Assembly (NCBI RefSeq): GCF_010820565.1
Contig: NZ_JAAIJQ010000001.1
Location: forward strand, 1-64,000
Direction: 5' to 3'
DNA: 64,000 bases
From: Thiorhodococcus minor
GTDB taxonomy: Bacteria; Pseudomonadota; Gammaproteobacteria; Chromatiales; Chromatiaceae
Below are positions 18,449 through 28,475 of this stretch, piece after piece. Position numbers and translations under genes: made by a program. How positions within the stretch are numbered: the stretch's first letter is position 1; every line of letters starts with the position of its first letter. Below the pieces are notes generated by a model, which saw only the letters and a program-made list of their open reading frames with translations, had not been told where the DNA came from and did not search any database.

Positions 18449-19394
18449 GGGCCACCTCCTTTTGCTGATGATGCATGCTCTCCAGCGTCACGGCGCCGAA
18501 CAGCGCCTCCAGGTCTTGGCGCTCGGGCTCCAGGCCGTAGAGTGGCCAGCCCTGCTCGGTGACGGCCTGGGCCACCAGCGGCGAGGTCGCGCGGATGTCG
18601 CTCGTCTCCAGGGCGAAGCGCCGCAGCCCGGCCTCCTCGCCGAGGACGCTGACGCCGCTCACGCCCGCGAGCTTGGCCAGGATGGGCTGCGCCTCGCTGG
18701 GGTCGCGGTCGAGGCTGACCAGCAGGCGCGGCTGGCGCCCGATGTCGTCGAGCCGGCTGTCGAGGGCCATGCGCCCGCCGCGCATGATGAGCACCCGCCC
18801 GCAGACGGCCTCGACCTCCTGCAGGATGTGGGTCGAGATGATGAGCGTCGCGTCCTGGGCCAGCTCCTGGACCAGGCTGCGCATGTGCTGGATCTGCGCC
18901 GGGTCCAGGCCGTTGGTGGGCTCGTCGAGGATGAGGATCTTGGGCTCGTGGAGGATCGCCTGGGCCACGCCGACGCGCTGGCGGTAGCCGCGCGAGAGGG
19001 TGCCGATGAGCGCCGTCGCCTTGGCCTCCAGCTCGGTGCGCTCCACCGCGCGGCGGATGGTCGCGCGCCTGGATTTCGGCGAGATGCCGTGCAGCGACGC
19101 CTGATAGTCCAGGTAGTCCAGCACCGTCATCTCCGGGTAGATGGGGCAGTTCTCCGGCAGATAGCCGATCCGCCGCTGGGCCTCTCGGCGCTGCTCGGCG
19201 ATGTCCAGGCCGTCGATCCGGATCTCGCCGCCGCTGGGCTCGAGATAGCCGGTCAGCATCTTCATGATGGTCGTCTTGCCCGCGCCATTGTGGCCGAGCA
19301 GCCCGACGATCTCACCATGTCCGATGCTGAACGAGACGTCCTGGACCGCCTTGAGCTCGCCATAGCTGCGACTGAGCTCGCGAACCTCGATCAT
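18441..19394 (-). CDS. ABC transporter ATP-binding protein, GldA-like
   Basis: A 317-residue ATPase that powers the adjacent ABC-2 permease. Walker A GHNGAGKTT (about 34-42), Q-loop region near YLPENCPIYPEMTV, signature LSRGYRQRVG (about 135-144), Walker B ILILDEP with a following NGLDP D-loop region, and switch His in IISTHIL. The C-terminal 90 residues form the accessory domain usual in GldA/CcmA-type ATPases. ATG 19394 is preceded by AAGGAGA, a good ribosome site. First gene of the three-gene operon. Substrate unknown. Confidence 0.93.
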   Translation of the reverse strand: MIEVRELSRSYGELKAVQDVSFSIGHGEIVGLLGHNGAGKTTIMKMLTGYLEPSGGEIRIDGLDIAEQRREAQRRIGYLPENCPIYPEMTVLDYLDYQASLHGISPKSRRATIRRAVERTELEAKATALIGTLSRGYRQRVGVAQAILHEPKILILDEPTNGLDPAQIQHMRSLVQELAQDATLIISTHILQEVEAVCGRVLIMRGGRMALDSRLDDIGRQPRLLVSLDRDPSEAQPILAKLAGVSGVSVLGEEAGLRRFALETSDIRATSPLVAQAVTEQGWPLYGLEPERQDLEALFGAVTLESMHHQQKEVAHG

Positions 19395-19452
19395 TGAGCT
19401 TCTCCTTGGTACTCGATTGCGCGATAGCTTTGGGGCTTCGAGTTCTTAGTTT

Positions 19453-19480
19453 TCAGTTGTCAGTTGTCAGTTGTCAGTTG
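19453..19480. repeat. Heptamer tandem repeat, four copies of TCAGTTG
   Basis: Four perfect TCAGTTG units, 59 bases upstream of the GldA-like gene. The unit is the reverse complement (in rotation) of the CTGACAA heptamer repeated eleven times at 21831-21907. Confidence 0.9.
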
Positions 19481-19529
19481 GGATTGCTGTCGGCGGGACA
19501 ATGACAGGCTCGAGGACATGCTGAGCTGG

Positions 19530-20341
19530 CGCGAATTTCAACCAAGCGCCGTAGGGTGGACAAGCCGCGCGCAGTCCACCGCGCCCGCCACCAGACGCCG
19601 CGGCCAGAGTGGATTTCCCTGCGCTCATCCACCCATCGGCCCTAGATGCCTGAGACGCGAGTCAAGCCGACCGCCAACACCTCACCGGCGCGGATTTCAA
19701 CCCAGCGCCGTAGGGTGGACAAGCCGTGCGCAGTCCACCGCGCCCGCCACCAGACGCCGCGGCCATGGTGGATTTCCCTAAGCTCATCCACCCATCGGCC
19801 CTAGATGCCTGAGACCCGAGTCAAGCTGACCGCCAACACCCCACCGGCGCGGCTTTCAACCCAGCGCCGTAGGGTAGACAAGCCGTGCGCAGTCCACCTT
19901 GCCTGCCACCAGAGGCCGCGGCCAGAGTGGATTTCCCTAAGCTCATCCACCCATCGGCCCTAGATGCCTGAGACGCGAGTCAAGCCGACCGCCAACACCT
20001 CACCGGCGCGGCTTTCAACCCAGCGCCGTAGGGTGGACAAGCCGTGCGCAGTCCACCTTGCCTGCCACCAGACGCCGCGGCCAGAGTGGATTTCCCTGCG
20101 CTCATCCACCCATCGGCCCTAGATGCCTGAGAGGTGAGCCTAGCTGACCGCCAACACCCCACCTGCGCGGATTTCAACCAAGCGCCGTAGGGTGGACAAG
20201 CCGTGCGCAGTCCACCTTGCCCGCCACCAGAGGGCGCGGCCATGGTGGATTTCGCTGCGCTCATCCACCCGACGGCCCTGGCTGCCTGAGACGCGAGCCA
20301 AGCTCGCCGCCAACACCTCACCGGCGCGGATTTCAACCAAG
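19530..20341. repeat. Tandem array of five 159-bp repeats
   Basis: GTAGGG(T) recurs at 19551, 19710, 19869, 20028 and 20187, exactly 159 bases apart, with a truncated sixth unit ending near 20341. Each unit has two potential hairpins: GGGTGGAC...GTCCACC and GTGGATTTCC...ATCCAC. Because 159 is a multiple of three, a minus-strand frame stays open across the array and looks like a repeat protein, but has no start signals. The rest of 19395-20660 holds the heptamer array, an inverted repeat at 20545-20615, and no gene. Confidence 0.94.
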
Positions 20342-20544
20342 CCGATGAGGTAGCGCAAGAGGGGGCTGCCGCTGGGGCGGATCCGCCGCTCATGGCTAGA
20401 GGGAAAATGGCTTACAGGTCAAGCGCTAAGGTGTAAGCCTCAGCCGCCGAGGGCATGGTTAAACTTTGGTAAGGGCCCTATGCGGATGATTGACCTGCGG
20501 TTTTCAGGGGCTCTGATGCCAGAGAAGCGGCAGCCGATGGATCC

Positions 20545-20615
20545 ATGGGAGCGGCGCCCCGCCGCGACCGGTGCGGTTGGAGCAGGCCTGGTCGCGCCGG
20601 GGATGGCGCTCCCAT
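20545..20615. repeat. Imperfect inverted repeat with 25-base arms (REP/MITE-like)
   Basis: ATGGGAGCGGCGCCCC...GCGACC (20545-20569) is mirrored by GGTCGCGCC...GGCGCTCCCAT (20590-20615). One arm closely matches 354-373 upstream of fliC, so this is a dispersed family. It lies 46 bases beyond the 3' end of the minus-strand acuI-like gene and may also help terminate its transcript. Confidence 0.65.
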
Positions 20616-20660
20616 GCGATGTCCGCCCAGCGACGGAAGATCGAATCGCTCTCGCGCCCC

Positions 20661-21656
20661 TCAATCGACCTCGACCAAGACCCGTCCGTGCGTCTGTCCG
20701 GCCAGCATCCGTTCGAAGACATCCGGGAGTCCTTCGAGCTTGACGGTCTCCGTCAGCATGTCCTCCAGTGCTTGCGGTCGCCAATCGTCCGCAAGGTGTC
20801 CCCAAAGGTCTTTCCGCAGCGGGGGCGGGACGTCGACCGAGTTGCAGCCGAGCAGGCTGGCGCCGCGCAGGATGAAGGGCATGACGGTGGTATTCAGCTC
20901 ATGCCCGCCCGCGAGCCCGATGGCGGCGATGTTGCCGTTCGGGACGACGGTGCGGGTGATCTGGGCCAGCATTTCGCCGCCGACGTTGTCGACCGCGCCG
21001 CCCCATTCGGCTTTTTCCAGCGGGCGCTTGGCCTCGGCCAAGGCGTCGCGGCCGACGATGCGGCTCGCGCCCAGGGATGTCAGCCAGTCATGCAGCGCGG
21101 GCTTGCCCGAGACGGCGACCACCTCGTAGCCGAGCTTGGCGAAAATGGCGACGGCCATGGAGCCCACGCCGCCGCTGGCACCTGTCACCAGGATGGGACC
21201 CATGTCGGGGCGCTGGCCGTTGGTGAGCATGCGATGCACGGCCAAGGCGGCCGTGAAGCCGGCGGTGCCGAAGATCATCGCTGATCGGGCGTCGAGCCTT
21301 GCTGGCATGGGAACGAGCCAGTCGCCCGGCACGCAGAGATACTGGGCATAGGCGCCGTCGTGGTCGAAGCTCAGCCCCCAGCCGGTGGCGATGACGGCGT
21401 CGCCCGGCTTGTAGTCGGGGTGGTCGGACGCCTCGACCTCACCGGCGCCGTCGATGCCGCCGACCAGCGGGAAGGTGCGCAGGATCTTGCCCTTGCCGGT
21501 CCCTGCCAGCGCGTCTTTGTAGTTCACGGCGGAGTGGGCGACGCGAACCAGAACCTCGCCAGAAGCCGGCTCGGGCTTCGGTAGCTGCTCGATCCCGGCG
21601 TGATGGCCTTGGTCGTCTTTATGGATACGAAAGGCGGAATAGGTGGTTGCAGACAT
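20661..21656 (-). CDS. acuI: YhdH/AcuI family NADPH-dependent acrylyl-CoA reductase-like oxidoreductase
   Basis: A 331-residue zinc-independent medium-chain dehydrogenase/reductase. The AcuI/YhdH family reduces acryloyl-CoA to propionyl-CoA with NADPH, which detoxifies acrylate-type intermediates. Seen: N-terminal GroES-like fold with HSAVNYKDALAGTGKGKIL and VGGIDGAGEV, the nucleotide-binding motif VTGASGGVGSMAVAIFAKLG (about 160-179), and the C-terminal MPFILRGASLLGCNSVDVPP that is typical of this subfamily. Length is normal (324-332). GAGAGA lies upstream of ATG 21656. The gene is monocistronic between repeat arrays. The precise substrate in this organism is inferred from family only. Confidence 0.87.
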   Translation of the reverse strand: MSATTYSAFRIHKDDQGHHAGIEQLPKPEPASGEVLVRVAHSAVNYKDALAGTGKGKILRTFPLVGGIDGAGEVEASDHPDYKPGDAVIATGWGLSFDHDGAYAQYLCVPGDWLVPMPARLDARSAMIFGTAGFTAALAVHRMLTNGQRPDMGPILVTGASGGVGSMAVAIFAKLGYEVVAVSGKPALHDWLTSLGASRIVGRDALAEAKRPLEKAEWGGAVDNVGGEMLAQITRTVVPNGNIAAIGLAGGHELNTTVMPFILRGASLLGCNSVDVPPPLRKDLWGHLADDWRPQALEDMLTETVKLEGLPDVFERMLAGQTHGRVLVEVD

Positions 21657-21740
21657 GACAAATCTCTCGACGCTTCGCAGGTTGATCGAAGGGCTGCTGT
21701 GGGTTGGTCCGGTGCTCAGGATAACGTCCGAGCGGGGCCA

Positions 21741-21771
21741 GGTGGACTTCGCTCGCGCTCGTCCACCCTAC
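21741..21771. repeat. Single GGTGGAC/GTCCACC hairpin element
   Basis: GGTGGAC (21741-21747) and GTCCACC (21761-21767) followed by CTACG are in the reverse orientation of the stem in the 159-bp repeats. Looks like a solitary member of that family, 85 bases upstream of acuI. Confidence 0.55.
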
Positions 21772-21830
21772 GCGGCTCGCGGGTGAGTCAGCCTGCGTTG
21801 CCCGGCTCAGAGCAGCAGGCCATCCTCGTA

Positions 21831-21907
21831 CTGACAACTGACAACTGACAACTGACAACTGACAACTGACAACTGACAACTGACAACTGACAACTGACAA
21901 CTGACAA
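21831..21907. repeat. Heptamer tandem repeat, eleven perfect copies of CTGACAA
   Basis: 77 bases made of exactly eleven CTGACAA units, ending four bases before the fumarate hydratase stop codon on the minus strand. Same heptamer as 19453-19480 but in opposite orientation. Confidence 0.95.
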
Positions 21908-21911
21908 CTTC

Positions 21912-23450
21912 TCAGGTGACGACCTCGACCGGAATGAGTCCGATCTTGCTCCGCCATTTCGCGGGTCCGGTCTGGTGCACAGATTCGCCGCGGCTGTCGA
22001 CGGCGACCGTGACCGGCATGTCCTCGACCTCGAACTCGCGGATGGCCTCCATGCCGAGGTCTTCGAAGGCGACGAGTCTGGACCCCTTGATGGCCTTGGC
22101 GACCAGGTAGGCGGCGCCGCCGACCGCCATCAGATAGACGGCGCCGTGGCGCTTGATGGCCTCGATGGCCGCTGGGCCGCGCTCGGCCTTGCCGACCATG
22201 CCGATGAGACCGGTTTGGCCGAGCATCTGCTCGGTGAACTTGTCCATGCGGGTGGCCGTGGTTGGGCCGGCGGGGCCGACGACTTCGTCGCGTACCGGAT
22301 CGACCGGGCCGACGTAGTAGATGAATCTGTTGGTGAGGTCGACGCCCTCGGGCAGCGATTCGCCGCGATTGAGGAGGTCGACGATGCGCTTGTGGGCGGC
22401 GTCGCGCCCGGTCAGCAGCTTGCCGGAGAGTAGCAGCCGGTCGCCCGGCTGCCAGGCGGCGATGTCCTCGCGCGTCAGGTCGTCGAGATTCACCCGCTTG
22501 GCGCTGCTGTCCGCCTCCCAGACGATGTCCGGCCAGTCATCCAGGCTGGGCGGCTCCAGGGCGACCGGACCCGAGCCGTCCAGGGTGAATTCCAGGTGCC
22601 GGGTCGCCGCGCAGTTGGGGATCATGGCGACCGGCAGCGAGGCCGCGTGCGTGGGATAGCTGTGGATCTTGACGTCGAGGACGGTGGTCAGGCCGCCGAG
22701 CCCCTGGGCGCCGATGCCGAGTGCATTGACCTTTTCATGCAGCTCCAGCCTCAGCGCTTCGAGCGGGTCCGCCGGGCCGCGCGCCTTGAGCTCATGGATG
22801 TCGATCGGCTCCATCAGGGCTTCTTTGGCCATCAGCATGGCCTTTTCGGCCGAGCCGCCGATGCCGATGCCGAGCATGCCCGGCGGACACCAGCCGGCAC
22901 CCATGGTCGGCACGGTCTTGAGCACCCAATCGACCAGGCTGTCGCTTGGATTGAGGATGGTGAACTTGGACTTGTTCTCCGATCCGCCGCCCTTGGCCGC
23001 CAGTTTGACCTCGACGCTGTCGCCCGGCACCAGCTCCATGTGCAGGATCGCGGGCGTGTTGTCGCCCGTGTTCTTACGCGCTCCGATCGGCGGGGTCACC
23101 ATGGAGGCGCGCAGGATATTGTCCTTATGGGTGTAGGCGCGGCGCACGCCCTCGTCGACCATCGCCTGGACGCTCATCTGGGTCTCCCAGCGCACCTCCA
23201 TGCCGACCTTGAGGAAGACCACGACCATCCCGGTGTCTTGGCAGATGGGACGATGGCCCTCGGCGCACATGCGCGAGTTGTAGAGGATCTGCGCCATGGC
23301 GTCGCGCGCGGCGGCGGACTCCTCGGCCGCGTAGGCGGCGGCTAGGGACTGGATGTAGTCGCGCGGGTGGTAGTAGGAGATGAACTGCAGGGCGTCGGCG
23401 ATACTCTGAATGAAGTCGTTCTCGCGGATGGTCGTCATGGGGCTCGGCAT
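21912..23450 (-). CDS. Class I (iron-sulfur) fumarate hydratase
   Basis: A 512-residue single-chain class I fumarase that interconverts fumarate and malate in the citric acid cycle using a 4Fe-4S cluster. The three expected cluster cysteines are visible: PICQDTGM (Cys70), AGWCPPGMLG (about 190s) and IPNCAATRH (about 283). The N-terminal alpha domain and C-terminal beta domain (GPTTATRMDKFTEQMLGQTG; AVGGAAYLVAKAIKGS) are fused, as in FumA/FumB of enteric bacteria. Two close starts are possible, ATG 23450 and ATG 23438; neither has a strong ribosome site. The stop codon abuts the heptamer array. Confidence 0.93.
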   Translation of the reverse strand: MPSPMTTIRENDFIQSIADALQFISYYHPRDYIQSLAAAYAAEESAAARDAMAQILYNSRMCAEGHRPICQDTGMVVVFLKVGMEVRWETQMSVQAMVDEGVRRAYTHKDNILRASMVTPPIGARKNTGDNTPAILHMELVPGDSVEVKLAAKGGGSENKSKFTILNPSDSLVDWVLKTVPTMGAGWCPPGMLGIGIGGSAEKAMLMAKEALMEPIDIHELKARGPADPLEALRLELHEKVNALGIGAQGLGGLTTVLDVKIHSYPTHAASLPVAMIPNCAATRHLEFTLDGSGPVALEPPSLDDWPDIVWEADSSAKRVNLDDLTREDIAAWQPGDRLLLSGKLLTGRDAAHKRIVDLLNRGESLPEGVDLTNRFIYYVGPVDPVRDEVVGPAGPTTATRMDKFTEQMLGQTGLIGMVGKAERGPAAIEAIKRHGAVYLMAVGGAAYLVAKAIKGSRLVAFEDLGMEAIREFEVEDMPVTVAVDSRGESVHQTGPAKWRSKIGLIPVEVVT

Positions 23451-23591
23451 CTATCTGTGGGGCCAGGGGCGCTTGAGTATAGCCATGGTGCAGTGCGGAA
23501 TTCGATGGGCCAACCCTGGCTTCGAAGGGGGGCGCAAAAAAGTGCTTGCGCAGGCCGAAGGGCGCCTGTAATATGCGCGGCTCCTGACGAC

Positions 23592-23668
23592 AGGCGCGTA
23601 GCTCAGTTGGTTAGAGCACCACCTTGACATGGTGGGGGTCGTTGGTTCGAGTCCAATCGCGCCTACCA
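23592..23668 (+). tRNA. tRNA-Val (anticodon GAC)
   Basis: 77 nt with encoded CCA. Acceptor AGGCGCG pairs with CGCGCCT; D-arm GCTCAGTTGGTTAGAGC; anticodon stem CCACC/GGTGG with loop TTGACAT giving GAC; T-arm with GGTTCGAGTCC. All arms pair. Confidence 0.96.
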
Positions 23669-23674
23669 ATTCCG

Positions 23675-23752
23675 AAAAGCTGCCAGCCTTCAGCGATCAG
23701 CTTTCAGCATCCATCCGCTGAGAGTCGGGCGCTGAGGGCTGGCGGCTTTTTT
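23675..23752 (+). terminator. Intrinsic terminator after tRNA-Val
   Basis: AAAAGCTGCCAGCC (23675-23688) pairs, with one G-U, with GGCTGGCGGCTTTTTT (23737-23752). A long stem with an internal loop and a T-run. Confidence 0.8.
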
Positions 23753-23860
23753 GTTGCCGACAGGATTCATCGCTCCCGCCGCTCTTCTGAAGGGTCAGGG
23801 CCGCGCAAACCGCATCATGTGATCCCTCGTATCGATCACCACTGAGACCAGGACCTCGAC

Positions 23861-25780
23861 ATGCCTCTGATTACGCTCCCCGACGGCTCTCAACGCCCGT
23901 TCGATCAGCCCGTTTCCGTCCACGACGTCGCCGCCTCCATCGGTCCCGGACTTGCCAAGGCCGCGCTCGCCGGGCGTGTGAATGGCGCGCTGGTGGATAC
24001 CAGTTACGTCATGAGCACGGATGCGGAGCTCGCCATCGTCACCAGCAAGGACGAAGAGACCGCCCTCGAGCTGATGCGCCACGACGCCGCGCACGTCATG
24101 GCTCAAGCCGTTCAGGAGCTCTATCCGGGGACGCAGGTGACCATCGGTCCGGCGATCGAGAACGGCTTCTACTACGACTTCGCGCGCGACGAGCCCTTCA
24201 CGCCGGCGGACCTCGAGCAGATCGAGGCGCGCATGCACGAGATCGTCAAGCGCAATCTGCCGATCGTGCGCGAGGTGATGGATCGCGAAGAGGCCAAGCG
24301 GGTCTTTGGCGAGCTGGGCGAGCAGTACAAGGTCGAGATCATCGACGACATCATCCCCGAGGGCGAAGCGGTCTCCATCTATCGCCAGGGCGACTGGTTC
24401 GACGTCTGCCGCGGCCCGCATCTGCCGAGCACCGGCAAGCTGGGCAATGGCTTCAAGCTGACCAAGCTGGCCGGCGCCTACTGGCGCGGCGACTCCAGCA
24501 ACGCCATGCTGCAGCGCATCTATGGCACGGCCTGGCGCGACAAGAAGGAGCTGAAGGCCTATCTGCGCCGGCTGGAAGAGGCGGAAAAGCGCGATCACCG
24601 CAAGCTCGGCAAGCAGCTCGATCTCTTCCACTTCCAGGACGAGGCGCCCGGCATGGCCTTCTGGCATGCCAAGGGCCGGGTGATCTACCGGCTGGCCGAG
24701 GCCTACATGCGCGAGAAGCTCGACCAATACGGCTATCAGGAAGTCGAGACGCCCCAGGTGCTCGACCGCTCGCTCTGGGAGCGCTCTGGCCATTGGGAGA
24801 AGTTCGCGGACGACATGTTCACGACGCACCTGGACGAGCGCGACTACGCCATCAAGCCGATGAACTGTCCCGGCCACATTCAGCTCTTCAATCAGGGGCT
24901 GAAGAGCTACCGCGACCTGCCGCTGCGCATCGCCGAGTTCGGCGTGGTGCACCGCAACGAGCCCTCTGGCACCCTGCACGGTCTGATGCGCGCGCGCCGC
25001 TTCACCCAGGACGACGCCCACGTCTTCTGCACCGAGGAGCAGCTTCAACCCGAGGTTGCGACCCTTATCGAGATGGTCTTCGAGACCTATCGCGACTTCG
25101 GCTTCACCGAGATCGAGCTGGCGCTCTCGCTGCGGCCGGAGAAGCGCGTCGGCTCGGACGCGCTGTGGGACAAGGGCGAGGCCGCGCTGGCGAAATCGCT
25201 GACCGACAAGGGGCTGGAGTACAAGGTCAAGCCGGGCGAGGGCGCCTTCTATGGCCCCAAGATCGAGTTCACCCTGCACGACAGCATTGGTCGCGCCTGG
25301 CAGTGCGGCACCATTCAGGTCGATTTCTCCATGCCGGGCCGCCTGGGCGCGCACTATATCGCCGAGGACAACAGCAAGCAGACGCCGGTCATGATCCACC
25401 GCGCCATCCTGGGCTCGGTCGAGCGTTTCATCGGTATTCTGATCGAGCACTATGCCGGCTTGCTGCCGGTTTGGCTCTCGCCCGTGCAGGCGGTCCTGCT
25501 CAACATTACGGATCGTCAGGCGGCTTTTGTCGAAGAGGCCGCTAAGACGTTGCGCAACAAGGGCTTCCGCGTCGAGACAGACTTGAGAAACGAGAAGATC
25601 GGCTTTAAAATCCGCGAGCACACCCTGCAGAGGGTACCCTACCTGCTCGTGGTAGGTGACCGGGAGGTCGAAGCCCGGTCCTTGTCTGTTCGCGACCGCC
25701 AAGGCCAAGATCTCGGCACTTTCACGCTCGACGCCTTTTCGGAGCGGCTGAGCGAAGAGGTCGCGAACCGAATCCACTAG
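23861..25780 (+). CDS. thrS: Threonyl-tRNA synthetase
   Basis: A 639-residue class II synthetase that charges tRNA-Thr. Domains: TGS (1-62), editing N2 domain with the HxxxH-type segment [12 protein letters not shown] and the later Cys in [11 protein letters not shown], catalytic core (about 240-530) and anticodon-binding domain (about 535-639). Zinc ligands Cys336 (MNCPGH) and His387 (DDAHVFC) are present, as are motif 2 ([11 protein letters not shown]) and motif 3 near the C-terminal end of the core ([15 protein letters not shown]). First gene of the translation operon; in Escherichia coli ThrS represses its own translation through a leader RNA, but I did not verify such a leader here. Confidence 0.98.
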   Translation: MPLITLPDGSQRPFDQPVSVHDVAASIGPGLAKAALAGRVNGALVDTSYVMSTDAELAIVTSKDEETALELMRHDAAHVMAQAVQELYPGTQVTIGPAIENGFYYDFARDEPFTPADLEQIEARMHEIVKRNLPIVREVMDREEAKRVFGELGEQYKVEIIDDIIPEGEAVSIYRQGDWFDVCRGPHLPSTGKLGNGFKLTKLAGAYWRGDSSNAMLQRIYGTAWRDKKELKAYLRRLEEAEKRDHRKLGKQLDLFHFQDEAPGMAFWHAKGRVIYRLAEAYMREKLDQYGYQEVETPQVLDRSLWERSGHWEKFADDMFTTHLDERDYAIKPMNCPGHIQLFNQGLKSYRDLPLRIAEFGVVHRNEPSGTLHGLMRARRFTQDDAHVFCTEEQLQPEVATLIEMVFETYRDFGFTEIELALSLRPEKRVGSDALWDKGEAALAKSLTDKGLEYKVKPGEGAFYGPKIEFTLHDSIGRAWQCGTIQVDFSMPGRLGAHYIAEDNSKQTPVMIHRAILGSVERFIGILIEHYAGLLPVWLSPVQAVLLNITDRQAAFVEEAAKTLRNKGFRVETDLRNEKIGFKIREHTLQRVPYLLVVGDREVEARSLSVRDRQGQDLGTFTLDAFSERLSEEVANRIH

Positions 25781-25854
25781 CGTATGGCTAGGCGGGCCGG
25801 CTTGCGATGCTGCTGGTCCGGCCAATTCTATTTGCGTATTTGGAGGAGCTTGCT

Positions 25855-26373
25855 ATCGCCGCACCAAAGAGAAACCGCGTCAATAACGACATCAACGTGC
25901 CGGATGTTCGGCTCATCGGCGCGGATGGAAATCAAGTTGGGGTCGTGAGTACGCGTGAAGCGATGGAGCTCGCCACCGAGGCAGAGCTCGACCTCGTCGA
26001 GATCGTTCCTAATGCGGACCCGCCGGTTTGTCGATTGATGGACTACGGTCGGTTTCTCTTCGATCAGAAAAAGAAGAAGAACGAGGCCAAGAAGAAGCAG
26101 AAGCAGGTTCAAGTCAAGGAAGTCAAGTTTCGCCCAGGGACGGACTCAGGAGACTATCAGGTCAAACTACGCAACCTGACGCGTTTCCTACATGAAGGGG
26201 ATAAGGCCAAGGTCACCATGCGTTTCCGCGGGCGTGAGCATGCCCACCGCGAGCTCGGTTTGGAGCTGTTGCGGCGAGTGGAGGCGGACCTGGCCGAGAT
26301 CAGTGTCGTCGAGCAGCAGCCGCTGATGGAAGGGCGGCAGATGGTGATGGTGCTGGGCCCCAAGAAGAAATAG
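25855..26373 (+). CDS. infC: Translation initiation factor IF-3, starting at an AUC codon
   Basis: 172-residue IF-3, which binds the 30S subunit and checks start-codon pairing. N-domain [20 protein letters not shown]; lysine-rich linker [21 protein letters not shown]-domain with [20 protein letters not shown] and the end [10 protein letters not shown]. The reading frame extends upstream to an ATG at 25807, but the strong ribosome site GGAGGAG at 25842-25848 lies six bases before ATC at 25855, exactly where family members begin. infC is known to use AUU or AUC so that IF-3 represses its own translation; I therefore place the start there. Confidence 0.94.
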   Translation: MAAPKRNRVNNDINVPDVRLIGADGNQVGVVSTREAMELATEAELDLVEIVPNADPPVCRLMDYGRFLFDQKKKKNEAKKKQKQVQVKEVKFRPGTDSGDYQVKLRNLTRFLHEGDKAKVTMRFRGREHAHRELGLELLRRVEADLAEISVVEQQPLMEGRQMVMVLGPKKK

Positions 26374-26426
26374 CGACGATCAAGACGCCGGCCTCGGGGC
26401 GAGTCCCACTGAGCGAGGCCAGAGGA

Positions 26427-26461
26427 AGCATCGGGCGCCGCTCTGGCGCCCGATGCTTTCC
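26427..26461 (+). terminator. Strong hairpin between infC and rpmI
   Basis: AGCATCGGGCGCC (26427-26439), loop GCTCT, GGCGCCCGATGCT (26445-26457), then TTCC. A perfect 13-bp stem, 76 bases before the rpmI start. It may be an attenuator or part of an r-protein (L20) control region; the T-run is short. Confidence 0.6.
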
Positions 26462-26536
26462 TGGCGTTTGCGCGAGGCGGGCGGGTGTCTTCGTCGCATC
26501 ACATCACATCAGCAAATAGCGGAGTAATTGAGACCC

Positions 26537-26731
26537 ATGCCTAAGCTGAAATCCAATCGCGGAGCCGCGAAGCGCTTTACGCGCACGGCCTCCGGAGTCA
26601 AGTGCAACGCGTCGCACAGGCGTCACATCCTCACCAAGAAGAGCACCAAGCGGAAGCGTCAGCTGCGCGCCGCCAAGATGCTCCACAAGGCGGATGTGCG
26701 GGCTGCGCTCCGCATGATCCCTTATTGCTAG
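26537..26731 (+). CDS. rpmI: 50S ribosomal protein L35
   Basis: 64 residues, starting [20 protein letters not shown] and containing [18 protein letters not shown] and the conserved end [16 protein letters not shown] 26537 is chosen over an upstream in-frame TTG at 26528, because L35 always begins MPK. Lies between infC and rplT as in most proteobacteria. Confidence 0.97.
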   Translation: MPKLKSNRGAAKRFTRTASGVKCNASHRRHILTKKSTKRKRQLRAAKMLHKADVRAALRMIPYC

Positions 26732-26761
26732 TTGCCCTTGATTTGAATCCGGAGAGCTTGA

Positions 26762-28265
<1,504 letters not shown>

Positions 28266-28294
28266 GCCTGGCTGCAACCTCGGCACGGGGATGG

Positions 28295-28325
28295 TTTGAG
28301 CCGCAAAGGCGCGAAGGGCGCTCAG
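28295..28325. repeat. Dispersed GAGCCGCRAAGG motif, copy 2
   Basis: TTTGAGCCGCAAAGGCGCGA followed by AGGGCGCTCAG, in the pheS-pheT gap. Related to 10717-10755. Confidence 0.5.
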
Positions 28326-28475
28326 GGTTTTCGGGTGACTGGCTCTCTGCACGCTGTCGTTGGTAGCTCGGCGGTGCCGTGACCAGCCCTTCAAGCTTCC
28401 CCGATCGAAGACAACGACTTTTCAGCGGCCTCATCCATTGCGCGATGACGCGGCTAAGACATAGGAAAGCGGGAC

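Noticed and set aside
10784..20341. Possible CRISPR arrays in the two tandem-repeat regions
   Set aside because: The units are 298 and 159 bases and repeat without interspersed unique spacers; no cas genes are nearby.
19980..20393. Minus-strand 137-residue repeat protein
   Set aside because: It is the 159-bp repeat read in a frame that stays open because 159 is divisible by three; no ribosome site and no upstream promoter.
23795..25825. 676-residue minus-strand open frame opposite thrS
   Set aside because: Covers the whole of thrS on the other strand; thrS has every family motif, so this is a mirror frame.
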